A stretch of DNA of 54,475 nt from Myxococcales bacterium (lineage in GTDB: Bacteria > Myxococcota_A > Polyangia > Polyangiales > Ga0077539). Within the stretch, counting starts at the first letter, position 1; every line of letters begins with the position of its first letter. Under the pieces are notes generated by a model that saw only the letters and a list, made by a program, of their open reading frames with translations, did not search any database and was not told the origin of the DNA. The stretch is taken from NCBI GenBank assembly GCA_030652255.1, contig JAUSAZ010000222.1:1-54475 (forward strand), written 5' to 3'. Of the stretch, positions 7,809 through 16,009 are shown one piece after another. The position numbers were made by a program, and so were the translations under genes.

Positions 7809-8162
7809 AAGGGTGAAATCTCCAACGATGGGGTATCGCCGGTCGCCCTCTCCATGAGCACGGCCGTTCTGCGATGATCACAACCTAAGGACGCCGCAGC
7901 GGGTCTGCGGGCTGAATCGACTGACACACCGCGGCAATGGGAGCCTGGGACAGGTCGGCGCGACAGCAGCCCCCACCTCTCCTGGCGCTGTGTCCCTCGT
8001 CCGGAGAGGTCCCCCCACCTCTCCGAGCGCTGCGTCCCTCGTCCGGGGAGGTGGAGCTACCTCTCCCACCGAAGCGGGGCGTCGATGGGCGGGTGCTCCC
8101 CTCGCACCCCTCCGACCGCCTTGACACCGGCCCCCCTCCCGCCGTCGCATCGCGGCCCACCC
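7809..8162. other. Intergenic region with tandem hairpin repeats, otherwise no gene
   Basis: About 350 bp between the divergent lipoprotein (minus) and zinc-ribbon (plus) genes. The only structure seen is the tandem repeat at 7975-8052, annotated separately. The open frames here merely translate those repeats. Confidence 0.5.
7975..8052. repeat. Two tandem 42-bp units, each a stem-loop
   Basis: Unit 1 runs ACCTCTCC (7975-7982) to GGAGAGGT (8003-8010). Unit 2 runs ACCTCTCC (8017-8024) to GGGGAGGT (8045-8052). Both share the interior GCGCTG(T/C)GTCCCTCGTCC. Each unit is an inverted repeat with 8-bp arms, and a further half-site ACCTCTCC follows at about 8060. It could be a REP-like dispersed element or a regulatory RNA structure. 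Confidence 0.65.
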
Positions 8163-8645
8163 ATGAGCCACTCACCGCTTGCCCCTTGCCCCTCGTGTCA
8201 GCGCCACGTGCGCAGCGACTCCTCCGCATGCCCCTTCTGCGCCGCGGCGATCGCCATCGCCCCTGCGTCGGTGGTGCCCGCGTCGACCACCACCCTCAGC
8301 CGCGCCGCGGCCTTCACCTTCGCGACCTCCCTCGCCCTCGGCTGCGCCTCCACCCAGGACCCGGCGCCGCAGACCACCCCCGTCGCGACCACCGAGCCCG
8401 CGCCCGTCACCCCCACCGCAGGCCCGCAGGACCCGGGGGCCCCGATGGCCATCTACGGCGCGCCCGCCCCGATGACCGAGCCCGCGGACGCCGGTGCGCC
8501 TCCCGCCGCCGACGCCGGTGCGCCTCCCGCTGCGGATGTTCCGGCGACGCCCCCCGCGGTCGACGCGGGCCGCCCCGTCCGGCCGACGCGACCCGGCGGG
8601 TCCATCGGCGTGCGCTACGGCTCGCCGCCGCGCCCCGAGGAGTGA
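8163..8645 (+). CDS. Zinc-ribbon, single-membrane-segment protein with Pro/Ala-rich tail
   Basis: 160 aa. The N-terminus has two Cys pairs (CPSC near residue 9, CPFC near 24) forming a short zinc ribbon. A hydrophobic segment ending LALGCAS (about 47-61) and a Pro/Ala/Thr/Asp-rich tail follow. The zinc ribbon would lie in the cytoplasm if the segment is an anchor. The embedded LGC could be mistaken for a lipobox, but the preceding ribbon argues against a plain signal peptide. The ATG at 8163 was chosen because upstream codons belong to the repeat region. It ends 3 nt before the convergent MoxR gene. Confidence 0.6.
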   Translation: MSHSPLAPCPSCQRHVRSDSSACPFCAAAIAIAPASVVPASTTTLSRAAAFTFATSLALGCASTQDPAPQTTPVATTEPAPVTPTAGPQDPGAPMAIYGAPAPMTEPADAGAPPAADAGAPPAADVPATPPAVDAGRPVRPTRPGGSIGVRYGSPPRPEE

Positions 8646-8648
8646 CGG

Positions 8649-9632
8649 TCACCCCAGGTTGAGCAGCGCCTTCACCTTCTCCTGCACCACGCCGAGCTCC
8701 TGCCGGCGGTTGCCCGAATAGCCCAGCAACGACAGGTCGTCCGTGCGCACCGCGCCGCCGTGGAACAGGAACGCCCGCGTGCGGATCACCTTGTACAGCT
8801 TCACCAGCTTGCGATCGCTGATGAACACCTTGTCCTCGGTCTCAAGCGTGCGCACCACCCGGCGAAACTCCGCGAACACCTCGCGCGGAAACCACCGCTC
8901 CCGGTCGGCGCTGCCGCTGCCGCCCTCGCCGAAGGTCAGGTCCATGAAGCGCTTGAACTTCAGGAAGTCCTCGAAGCTCGCGCTGCCCCGCGCCCAGGGC
9001 TTCTGCTCCGTGGCCTTGTAGACCTCGTTCATGATCCCCGCGTCGATGAGCTCGGTGAAGCTGTCGTCCTTCACCGGCCGCGTCTCCACCTTCACGATGA
9101 ATCGATCGGCCAGCGCGTCGAGCTCGCTCTGCTCGGGGATGTCATTCGTCGCCGCGAACAGCATCCGCAGCGCCACCGGGAGCGCCTCGCCGTCCTGGTA
9201 GAACTTCCGCTCGTTCACGATGGTGAGCAGCGTGTTCAGGATGGCGCTGTTGCTCTTGAAGATCTCGTCGAGGAACGCCACCTTCGCCTCGGGCAGTTTT
9301 CCCTTCGTGCGCCGCATGAAGCGCCCCTGCTTCAGCAGGTCGATGTCGATGGGCCCGAGGATCTCGCTGGGCTCGGTGAACTTCGTGAGCATGTACTCGA
9401 AGTAGTCGCTCTCCCCGAGCCCGAGGCTCTCGACGAACTTCACCACCAGATCGCTCTTCGCCGTCCCCGGCGGGCCCACGAACAACAGCGGCTCCTGCGC
9501 GCACGCGCACACCGTCGCCAGGTCGATCTCCTCCGAGCGCTTCACGAAGTACTCGTCCAGCGCCCGCCGGTGCCGGTTGATGCGCTCGCGGATCGCGTCG
9601 ATCTCCCGCTCCAGCTCCCTCAACGTCCACAT
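8649..9632 (-). CDS. MoxR-type AAA+ ATPase (RavA/MoxR family)
   Basis: 327 aa. It has Walker A GPPGTAKS (53-60), Walker B FLDEIF (120-125), sensor 1 ATND (about 161-164) and an arginine-finger-like DRF (176-178). A helical lid with unusual acidic/aromatic composition follows. MoxR ATPases act as chaperones that mature or remodel a partner, usually with a von Willebrand A (vWA) protein. The start overlaps the end of the upstream 1111-aa gene by 13 nt, so the two are translationally coupled. No vWA-domain gene is adjacent, which is unusual for the family. Confidence 0.9.
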   Translation of the reverse strand: MWTLRELEREIDAIRERINRHRRALDEYFVKRSEEIDLATVCACAQEPLLFVGPPGTAKSDLVVKFVESLGLGESDYFEYMLTKFTEPSEILGPIDIDLLKQGRFMRRTKGKLPEAKVAFLDEIFKSNSAILNTLLTIVNERKFYQDGEALPVALRMLFAATNDIPEQSELDALADRFIVKVETRPVKDDSFTELIDAGIMNEVYKATEQKPWARGSASFEDFLKFKRFMDLTFGEGGSGSADRERWFPREVFAEFRRVVRTLETEDKVFISDRKLVKLYKVIRTRAFLFHGGAVRTDDLSLLGYSGNRRQELGVVQEKVKALLNLG

Positions 9633-12600
9633 GCTGATCTCCAGTCGGCGATGACGCGCCGGCGAATGGCCTGCTCGTCCTCGTCCAGGTAGCCCCGCAC
9701 CTTGTCGCTCTCGAAGGTCACGTCGTCAGCCACCGTGTCGACGATGCGCTCCAGCATCAACACCTTGTAGGTCTCGTACAGCTTGTCGCGCGCCGTGAAG
9801 GCGTCGGTGAAGCGGTCGAGGCCCTGCAACAGCCGCCGCACGGAGGCCATCCGCGGCTCCATCGGCCAGTGCCGCAGCGCGGCCAGCGCGGCCACCCCCG
9901 CGTCGAAGCGATCGACGTGCGACAGCTCGGCGGAGAGCGCGTCGCCCACCGTCGACTCGATGAGCTCCGTGGCGTGGGCGTCGTCCTTCAACAGCAGGTA
10001 GCCCTCGGCGAGGGATGCCCGCATCGGGAGGCTCCCGGAGGCCGTGCTGGTCGCCACGGGCTCCAGGGCCTCCAGGAAGCGCCGCGCGGAGTCCCCCGCC
10101 CCGAGCCGCCGCAGCGCGGCCAGGGAGGGGTGCACGCCCGTGAGGAGGTCCTTCGGGGTCTGCACGGCGTTGGTGAGGGAGGCCACGGTCTCCAGCAGGT
10201 CGTCGACCGCGCCGAGGTCGCCCAGCGCCGCCGCCACCTTGATGCACTCCCCCGTCGCCGACACCCGCCGCCCCGCCGCGCGCACCCGCGTCGCCACCTT
10301 CGGCGTCGCCACCGCCAGCACCGTCGCGATGCCCTCGTCGCTGCCGTTGCGCAGGGCGGCCCGCAGCAGCCGCTCGATGACCTCCACGATCTCGTAGTCG
10401 AAGAGCGCCCGCTGATCGACCCGCTCGTCGAGCAGCTCGCTCATGCGCCCCGCGATGAGCGCCCCGCTGGCGAAGCCCTCGGCCTCCGCCACGCTGCGCT
10501 CGAACACCGGCCGCAGCGACGAGGTCGCGCTGGTGGGCGCCGCCGAGCGCAGCCACTCGCTGCGCTTGCGGAGGAACTCCACCCGGTCCTTCACCCGCGC
10601 GTCTTTCAGGGCGGAGAGGGCCGTCTCGACCTCGCGGGCCCACGCGCCGGAGTCGCCCCGCGTCGCCTCGTGCGCCATCCGCGCGAGGTACAGCTGGAAG
10701 ATCACCCGGTTGGGCGGCTCGTGCACCGCCATCTCGGCCTCGACCGGGGCCACGATGTCCCGCGCCGCCGTCGCCGCCCCGATGCGCATGAACCCCACCC
10801 CGAAGATCATCCGCACGTACGCGCTCCGAGGGTCGAGCTCCGGCAGCGCTCCCTCCGAGGCCTCGCGCCAGAGGTCCTCCATGGCCCGGCGCTGCTCGGC
10901 CTGCGAGCGCGCCAGCTCCCCCGCGGCCCCTTCCTCCGTCAGCGCCAGCGCGAAGCGCACGAAGCGCGGCAGGTCGATGGACTCCGACAGCCCGCGGTCG
11001 TTCACCCCGCCGAGCAGTCGCTCCTTGGCGCGGGTGAGCTCCAGCGCGTCGCGGGCCCGGCCGTGCACCGCGCGCAGCACCGACCACGCCAACCTCCGCG
11101 AGACGGGCGTCTCGGGCGACGCGAAGCACCGCGCCACCTCCTGGAAGAATCCCTCCGTCAGGTTGAGCTCCAGCGCGTCGCCGCGCGCGATGTGCTCCAG
11201 CACCCGCGCCCCGAGGTACGCCGCCTCGCCGGGCGTCAGCCGCTCCGCGGTCGCCAGGGTCACCAGCTCCTCCGCGGACCCGCTGCGCCCGCTCGCGCGC
11301 GCCCGCTGCGACGCCAGGCGCGCCGCCAGGTCGACGTCGAGCGACCCGTGGAAGATCGCAGCCTCCAGGCACGCGCACGCGTCGTCGGCGTCGCCCGCCT
11401 GCAGCTTCAACAGCGCCAGGTCGCGCCACGGGGTGGGGTCCTCGCAGCCGCCCTCCGCGAGCCGCGCCTCGTACCCGCGCATGGCCTCGCGCAGCGCCGC
11501 CGTGACCGCCGACTCGTCCCCCGCGGCCGGGCGCGCGGCCTCGTCGGGGGCCTCCGTCTCCACGTCGCGCCTGCGGGCTCGCGGCGGGCGCTGGGCCTCG
11601 ACCTCCTCGGCGCGCTGCCGGGGCTCCGGGGCCGCGGGCGGGCGCTCGATGTTGAGCTCGGGCCAGTCGAACACGCTCCGCTCGACGAGGCGCTCCAGCT
11701 CCGTGCGGTGGTCGCTCGCGGCGTACTCCACCCAGCTCCGCAGCGTGGACTCCTCGGGGTTGGTGAGCGCCACGAGGCAGGGACCGTCAGAGTCCTCGGT
11801 GATGATCACCGCGCGCGCCCGCTCGGTGCCGAGGAGCGCGCGGAGCTCGTCGCGGCGCATCGCGGGGACGAGCCGGCGACCCACCGGGAGGTACAGGTTG
11901 TCGACCCCGGGGGTGCGGGCGTACCCGGGCACGCCGAGGAGGTCGCTCACCCGCACGCCGAGGCGCGAGAGGTTGGGCCGGACGAGCTCCTGGAGCACGT
12001 AGCGGGTGCCGTCGGGGCCGGTGTTACGGGAGATGGTAAAGCGCGCGAGCTCGGCGTCGGGCAGCGACTCCACCAGGGGCTCGAGCGCCAGGAACTGCTC
12101 CGCGTCGAGCACCCACAGCTCCGGGTCGGCGGGGGCGGTGGGCGCGAGGCGCAGGGTGATCCGGAAGCGCTCCGTGGCGGGCGCGCTGGTCCACTCCGCG
12201 GCGCGGGCCTCGAAGCGGGTCTCGAGGACGTCGTAGATGCTCCGCGCGGGGGCGTCGGGGTCGACGAAGCGCCACCGCCCGTCGGCGTCGACGAAGGCCC
12301 GGCGGCGCTGCTCGCGGAGCGCGCGCGTGGCCAGCGACGCCAGCGGGTGCGCGTACCCGAAGGCCACCCAGAGGTCGCCGTCGCCCGCGCGGACGTAGGC
12401 GCGCACGGCCTCGGCGGGCTCCTCCCGCGCGCGCATCAGGAGGTACAGCGGCGCGGCGGCGACCTGGATGAGCAGCGCCTCGCCCGTGTCGTCGCGGACG
12501 GTGGTGACCATGGCGTCGTCGCGCCCGAGGGCGAGCAGTCGCTCGATGGTCCGGTGGGCGCCGTCGCCGTCGCGGGGCGCCCAGAAGCAGGCCTCGTCGG

Positions 12601-12955
12601 CGATGGGGTCGCCCGCGACGGGGCGCGGACGGACGGCCTCCCAGAGCGTGGGCGCGGCGCGGGTGAGGAAGGACTCCCAGCGCGCGGGGGCCTCGATGCG
12701 GGCGGGGCGATAGGGGTGGACGATGAGGGCGCCGAAGTCGTCCTCGGTGTAGCGCACGACGTCGAGGCCGCGCGCGCGGAGCTGCTGGGCCTGGGCGATG
12801 TCGAAGGCCGCGTGGAGCACCGTGCCGCGCTGGGCAGGGTCGCCGGGGCGGAGCTCGGTCCACGGCGCGGCGCGCAGCGCGGGGAGGGTGTCCGCGAGGG
12901 CGCGCAGCGTGGCGAGGTCGCGGGGATCGTCGTGGAGGCGGACGCCGTACTTCAT
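9620..12955 (-). CDS. Large multidomain protein coupled to MoxR, function unknown
   Basis: 1111 aa, cytosolic-looking, with no signal peptide or membrane segment. About 1-250 and 250-480 are mixed alpha/beta. A charged Pro/Arg/Glu-rich linker follows at about 480-540. The remaining ~570 residues are almost all helical, with TPR-like pairs (for example DLALLKLQAGDADDACACLEAA), ending in EDEQAIRRRVIADWRSACG. The ATG at 12955 was chosen; a second ATG 12 codons upstream (12991) is also possible. The coupled MoxR gene and the divergent zinc-ribbon coiled-coil gene suggest one functional module. The arrangement resembles the MoxR-centred ternary systems described by comparative genomics, in which large helical proteins accompany MoxR and vWA partners. 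I cannot assign a named domain from sequence alone. Confidence 0.85.
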   Translation of the reverse strand: MKYGVRLHDDPRDLATLRALADTLPALRAAPWTELRPGDPAQRGTVLHAAFDIAQAQQLRARGLDVVRYTEDDFGALIVHPYRPARIEAPARWESFLTRAAPTLWEAVRPRPVAGDPIADEACFWAPRDGDGAHRTIERLLALGRDDAMVTTVRDDTGEALLIQVAAAPLYLLMRAREEPAEAVRAYVRAGDGDLWVAFGYAHPLASLATRALREQRRRAFVDADGRWRFVDPDAPARSIYDVLETRFEARAAEWTSAPATERFRITLRLAPTAPADPELWVLDAEQFLALEPLVESLPDAELARFTISRNTGPDGTRYVLQELVRPNLSRLGVRVSDLLGVPGYARTPGVDNLYLPVGRRLVPAMRRDELRALLGTERARAVIITEDSDGPCLVALTNPEESTLRSWVEYAASDHRTELERLVERSVFDWPELNIERPPAAPEPRQRAEEVEAQRPPRARRRDVETEAPDEAARPAAGDESAVTAALREAMRGYEARLAEGGCEDPTPWRDLALLKLQAGDADDACACLEAAIFHGSLDVDLAARLASQRARASGRSGSAEELVTLATAERLTPGEAAYLGARVLEHIARGDALELNLTEGFFQEVARCFASPETPVSRRLAWSVLRAVHGRARDALELTRAKERLLGGVNDRGLSESIDLPRFVRFALALTEEGAAGELARSQAEQRRAMEDLWREASEGALPELDPRSAYVRMIFGVGFMRIGAATAARDIVAPVEAEMAVHEPPNRVIFQLYLARMAHEATRGDSGAWAREVETALSALKDARVKDRVEFLRKRSEWLRSAAPTSATSSLRPVFERSVAEAEGFASGALIAGRMSELLDERVDQRALFDYEIVEVIERLLRAALRNGSDEGIATVLAVATPKVATRVRAAGRRVSATGECIKVAAALGDLGAVDDLLETVASLTNAVQTPKDLLTGVHPSLAALRRLGAGDSARRFLEALEPVATSTASGSLPMRASLAEGYLLLKDDAHATELIESTVGDALSAELSHVDRFDAGVAALAALRHWPMEPRMASVRRLLQGLDRFTDAFTARDKLYETYKVLMLERIVDTVADDVTFESDKVRGYLDEDEQAIRRRVIADWRSACGR

Positions 12956-13086
12956 CGTGCGAGAGGGGGGGGCGCCGAGACTATGGGGCATCGGGCCGGG
13001 GAGGGAAGCGCGCGCGGGGGGCGGAGGAGGGCCGGAGGAGGGCGGTGGCGTGCCCCGATAGGTTGCCGTGCGCGCCCGCTGGGGCG

Positions 13087-13092
13087 TAGCGT
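13087..13092 (+). promoter_or_regulatory. -10-like TAGCGT box
   Basis: TAGCGT lies 11 nt before the ATG at 13104, so a transcript from it would have almost no leader. No clear -35 is seen. Confidence 0.4.
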
Positions 13093-13103
13093 CCGCGGCG
13101 GCG

Positions 13104-14390
13104 ATGGTACAACCAGCGGTCCCGAGCGGCGCCCCGGCGCCGGGCAACGAGCTGCGCGTGTGCGTGCGCTGCGGCATCGTCGCGCTCAACGGCCAGGCCC
13201 GCTGCGCCATCTGCAACGAGCCCATGGGCGTCCGCGGCCACATGGTGCAGCCGCTCCTCCCGGGCCGACCGTGGGCCCGCCTGGAGATGGTGCTCCCGTG
13301 CCCCCACTGCGGCGTCGAGTTCTCGCCGGGCCCCGAGGCCGTCGAGTCCGGCGCGTACTGCCCGTCGTGCCAGCAGCCCGCGGCCATCGAGCCCGCCTGG
13401 TGGGACGAGGCGGTGCACCTCGCGCACGCCGTCGTCGACCTCGGCCACCCCGATTTCTACCGCCAGAACGACCACCTCGGGGTCTACAACCCCTTCGCCG
13501 ACGTGGGCCTGTCGGTGCCCTGCGCCAGCCTCCCGAGCGAGCGCCTCCCGATGCAGTCGCCGCTGCGGCTGCGGGTGGGTCCGGGCGCGCCGCCGTGCCT
13601 GCGCTGCGGCAACCCCCTCATCGTGCGGGTGCTCACCCAGGGCCGGCAGACCACCGAGTGCCCGCAGTGCGGCGACCGCGAGGCCTTCGCGCTGCCGCTC
13701 TCCCTGGTCGGCCGGGTTCCGGCCATCCGCGCGCTCATCGGCTTCGCGCCGGACACCGCCGCGGCGCAGGGTCGCGTCGAGCCGTGGTGGCTGCTGATGG
13801 AGGGCCCCTCCACGCTGCGCCCGCTGGTGCAGGCGCAGCTGGAGCAGGCCGAGAAGGACGCCGCCGAGCGCGCCGCCTGGGAGGCGTGGAACCTCCAGGA
13901 GCGCGAGCGCCTGGAGCGCGAGGCGAGGCTCCAGCAGGCACAGGCCGAGCGCGAGGCCGCCGAGCGGGGCAAGCAGGAGAAGGCCGCGCGCGAGAAGGCC
14001 GACCGCGAGAAGGCCGACCGGGCGGCGCGCGAGACCGCCGCGGCGCTGAAGGACACGCAGGCGCAGCTGGAGCAGAGCCAGCGGGCGCTGCAGGACACCC
14101 AGTCGCGCGCGGCGCAGTCGCAGCAGTCGATGGAGAAGGCGCTGCGCGACGCGCAGGACGCCCACCGCGGCGAGATGGAGCGGGCGCAGCAGGAGGCCTG
14201 GACCCAGGGCGAGCAGATGCGCGGGCTGATGGCCCAGCAGGACCAGATGTGGCGCGCCCAGGACGCGAAGCGCCAGCAGGAGATGGACGCGCTCAAGCGA
14301 AGGCACACGGTGCGCTGGCGTATCGCCATCGGGCTGTGGGTGGTGTTCTTCCTGGCGGTGGCGGCGGACCTGCTGCTCGCGATGAAGTAG
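13104..14390 (+). CDS. Multi-zinc-ribbon, coiled-coil, C-terminally membrane-anchored protein
   Basis: 428 aa. The N-terminal ~215 residues hold three Cys4 zinc ribbons: CVRC/CAIC, CPHC/CPSC and CLRC/CPQC. A linker leads into a long charged coiled coil (about 245-400) rich in Glu, Arg, Gln and Ala heptads, with repeats such as REKADREKADR. One hydrophobic segment near the C-terminus (WRIAIGLWVVFFLAVAADLLLA) would anchor the protein with the ribbons in the cytoplasm. The ATG at 13104 was preferred over a GTG at 13068 because a TAGCGT box sits just before it. It is divergent from the MoxR-coupled large gene across about 150 bp, so a shared regulatory region is plausible. Its function is unknown. 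Confidence 0.8.
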   Translation: MVQPAVPSGAPAPGNELRVCVRCGIVALNGQARCAICNEPMGVRGHMVQPLLPGRPWARLEMVLPCPHCGVEFSPGPEAVESGAYCPSCQQPAAIEPAWWDEAVHLAHAVVDLGHPDFYRQNDHLGVYNPFADVGLSVPCASLPSERLPMQSPLRLRVGPGAPPCLRCGNPLIVRVLTQGRQTTECPQCGDREAFALPLSLVGRVPAIRALIGFAPDTAAAQGRVEPWWLLMEGPSTLRPLVQAQLEQAEKDAAERAAWEAWNLQERERLEREARLQQAQAEREAAERGKQEKAAREKADREKADRAARETAAALKDTQAQLEQSQRALQDTQSRAAQSQQSMEKALRDAQDAHRGEMERAQQEAWTQGEQMRGLMAQQDQMWRAQDAKRQQEMDALKRRHTVRWRIAIGLWVVFFLAVAADLLLAMK

Positions 14391-14407
14391 AGGAGGGCGC
14401 GCGGCGC

Positions 14408-15835
14408 TCAGGGGTCGGGCGCGCCGTCGGCGAAGACCACCGCGCGCAGGTGGGCCAGCGTGGCGAGCGCGAGCAGGTTGCGGACGTTGTACCCGAAGGC
14501 GAGGGCCTCGCCGGTGAAGTACGCCGCCTCGTTGCGCCCCGCGGGCGAGCGGTAGACGCTCGGGTGCACGCCGTCGTCGCTGACGCCGTGCCGGGGCAGC
14601 GGGGCGAGGGCGAGGGCGTAGTCCGCCAGGGGGACCCGCAGCGCCGCGGCGACCTCGCGGATGGCCGTGTTGAAGGCAGGGAAGCGCTCGGTGTTGGAGG
14701 GGTTGTCGGTGCGGTCGGGGATGGTGCTCAGGACCGGGATGGTTCCGCCGGCGAGGAGGATCTGGCCGATGCGCGTGAGGTTGCTGCGGTAGGCGCCGAG
14801 CTCGGTCACCTCGACGTCGGCGCTGCCGAGCATCACGATCGCGACGGCCGGGCGCAGCGCGGCGATCTCCTGGCGGATGATCATGCCGTCGCCGACGAGG
14901 GCGTCCGCGGTGGTCCAGCCGGTGAGCGCGGCGACGCTCTCGCGGTCGAAGCTGGAGTGGCGGTCGGTCACCAGGGTGGCGCCGAAGAACACCCGCGTGG
15001 GGTCGAGCGCCGTGTACGCCCCGAGGTTGAAGCTGGGCCCCGCGGTCGGGCCGAAGTCCACGAGGAAGCTCTCCGACGAGGTGATGCTGTCGCCCACCTT
15101 GGCGAACACATTGGCCCGCATGCCCGCCGCCTGCCCGCGCGCGAACACCTCCCGCAGCGTCGCCTTGAGCGCCGCGTCGATGCGCGGCAGACCCGTCACC
15201 CTGGGCACCACCCCGGCGTCCACCAGGGCGGGACCCGCGTCGATGCGGGGCGGCACATCGGGTCCCGTGTCGACCAGCACGGGTACATCCGGGCGGACGC
15301 CCGTGTCGACGGCAGCGACCACATCGATGCGAGGGCCCGTGTCGACGGGAGTGACCACATCGATGCGAGGGCCCGTGTCGACGAGAGTGACCACATCGAC
15401 GCGAGGGCCCGTGTCGACGGCAGCGACCACATCGACGCGAGGGCCCGTGTCGACGGGAGTGGGCACATCGATGCGAGGGCCCGTGTCGACGGCAGCGACC
15501 ACATCGACGCGAGGGCCAGTGTCGACGGGAGGACCTGTATCGACGGCGCTGGCCGCGTCGATCACGACCTCCGCATCGATGACAGCGCCCACGTCAGCGG
15601 TGACGACGTCGGGGGCCTCGCCCGTGTCGATCGCGGGGCCGGTGTCGGATGCGGCGATGTCGTGCGGGGCGCCGCGGTCGGTGCCGGCGTCGCGGGGGGA
15701 GCTCGTGTCGGTGCCGCCACCGCCGTCTGCGGGAGGGACGTCGACCGCGCTGTCTGCGGGCGCTCCTCCCGGGGCAGGGTCCGAGCTGCACGCGGCCAGG
15801 GCCAGCGCGAGGAGCGCCAGCGGGGACGATCTCAT
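14408..15835 (-). CDS. SGNH/GDSL-like hydrolase lipoprotein with tandem-repeat linker
   Basis: 475 aa. Signal peptide MRSSPLALLALALAAC (lipobox LAAC), then a ~190-residue linker of VDTGPR(V/I)DV repeats, then an SGNH-hydrolase-like domain. VGDSIT (about residue 247) carries the nucleophile Ser, and DGVHPS near the C-terminus supplies the Asp/His pair. The usual GxND block is replaced by GSADVEV, so the oxyanion Asn may be missing. It is likely an envelope esterase or acyl-carbohydrate hydrolase, or a degenerate relative. The ATG at 15835 gives the cleanest signal peptide; an in-frame ATG at 15856 is also possible. It is convergent with the zinc-ribbon gene. Confidence 0.78.
   Translation of the reverse strand: MRSSPLALLALALAACSSDPAPGGAPADSAVDVPPADGGGGTDTSSPRDAGTDRGAPHDIAASDTGPAIDTGEAPDVVTADVGAVIDAEVVIDAASAVDTGPPVDTGPRVDVVAAVDTGPRIDVPTPVDTGPRVDVVAAVDTGPRVDVVTLVDTGPRIDVVTPVDTGPRIDVVAAVDTGVRPDVPVLVDTGPDVPPRIDAGPALVDAGVVPRVTGLPRIDAALKATLREVFARGQAAGMRANVFAKVGDSITSSESFLVDFGPTAGPSFNLGAYTALDPTRVFFGATLVTDRHSSFDRESVAALTGWTTADALVGDGMIIRQEIAALRPAVAIVMLGSADVEVTELGAYRSNLTRIGQILLAGGTIPVLSTIPDRTDNPSNTERFPAFNTAIREVAAALRVPLADYALALAPLPRHGVSDDGVHPSVYRSPAGRNEAAYFTGEALAFGYNVRNLLALATLAHLRAVVFADGAPDP
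15254..15541 (-). repeat. 36-bp tandem repeat encoding a VDTGPR(V/I)DVxxx linker
   Basis: About seven to eight units of 36 bp (12 residues) occur inside the SGNH lipoprotein gene. Units differ mostly at AA/TP/TL and V/I positions. The period in whole codons and the preserved frame show that it is a coding repeat, not a CRISPR array. Confidence 0.85.
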
Positions 15836-15996
15836 CGGTCTGGTGGGTGCGCGCATGGTGCCTCGTGGGGCGATGGAGCGACCGCCTCGCCCTGAGCTTC
15901 GTGGTCCCGACACCCGCGGACCGCCAGTGGTCCCGTCGGGCGAACTCTCCTCCCTCCATCCTCCCGCGCCACCCCCCCCATGAACCCGCCGTGCAG

Positions 15997-16002
15997 TAGT
16001 CT
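15997..16002 (+). promoter_or_regulatory. -10-like TAGTCT box
   Basis: TAGTCT ends 7 nt before the GTG at 16010. This supports that start for the dioxygenase gene and a leaderless mRNA. Confidence 0.4.
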
Positions 16003-16009
16003 CCGCGGC

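Noticed and set aside
15254..15541. Possible CRISPR array
   Set aside because: The 36-bp units abut with no unique spacers, keep the reading frame and encode a linker in a lipoprotein.
9869..15895. A 2008-codon open frame on the plus strand
   Set aside because: It is the GC-rich antisense shadow of the large MoxR-coupled gene and neighbours; its composition is Arg/Ala/Gly/His-rich with no domains.
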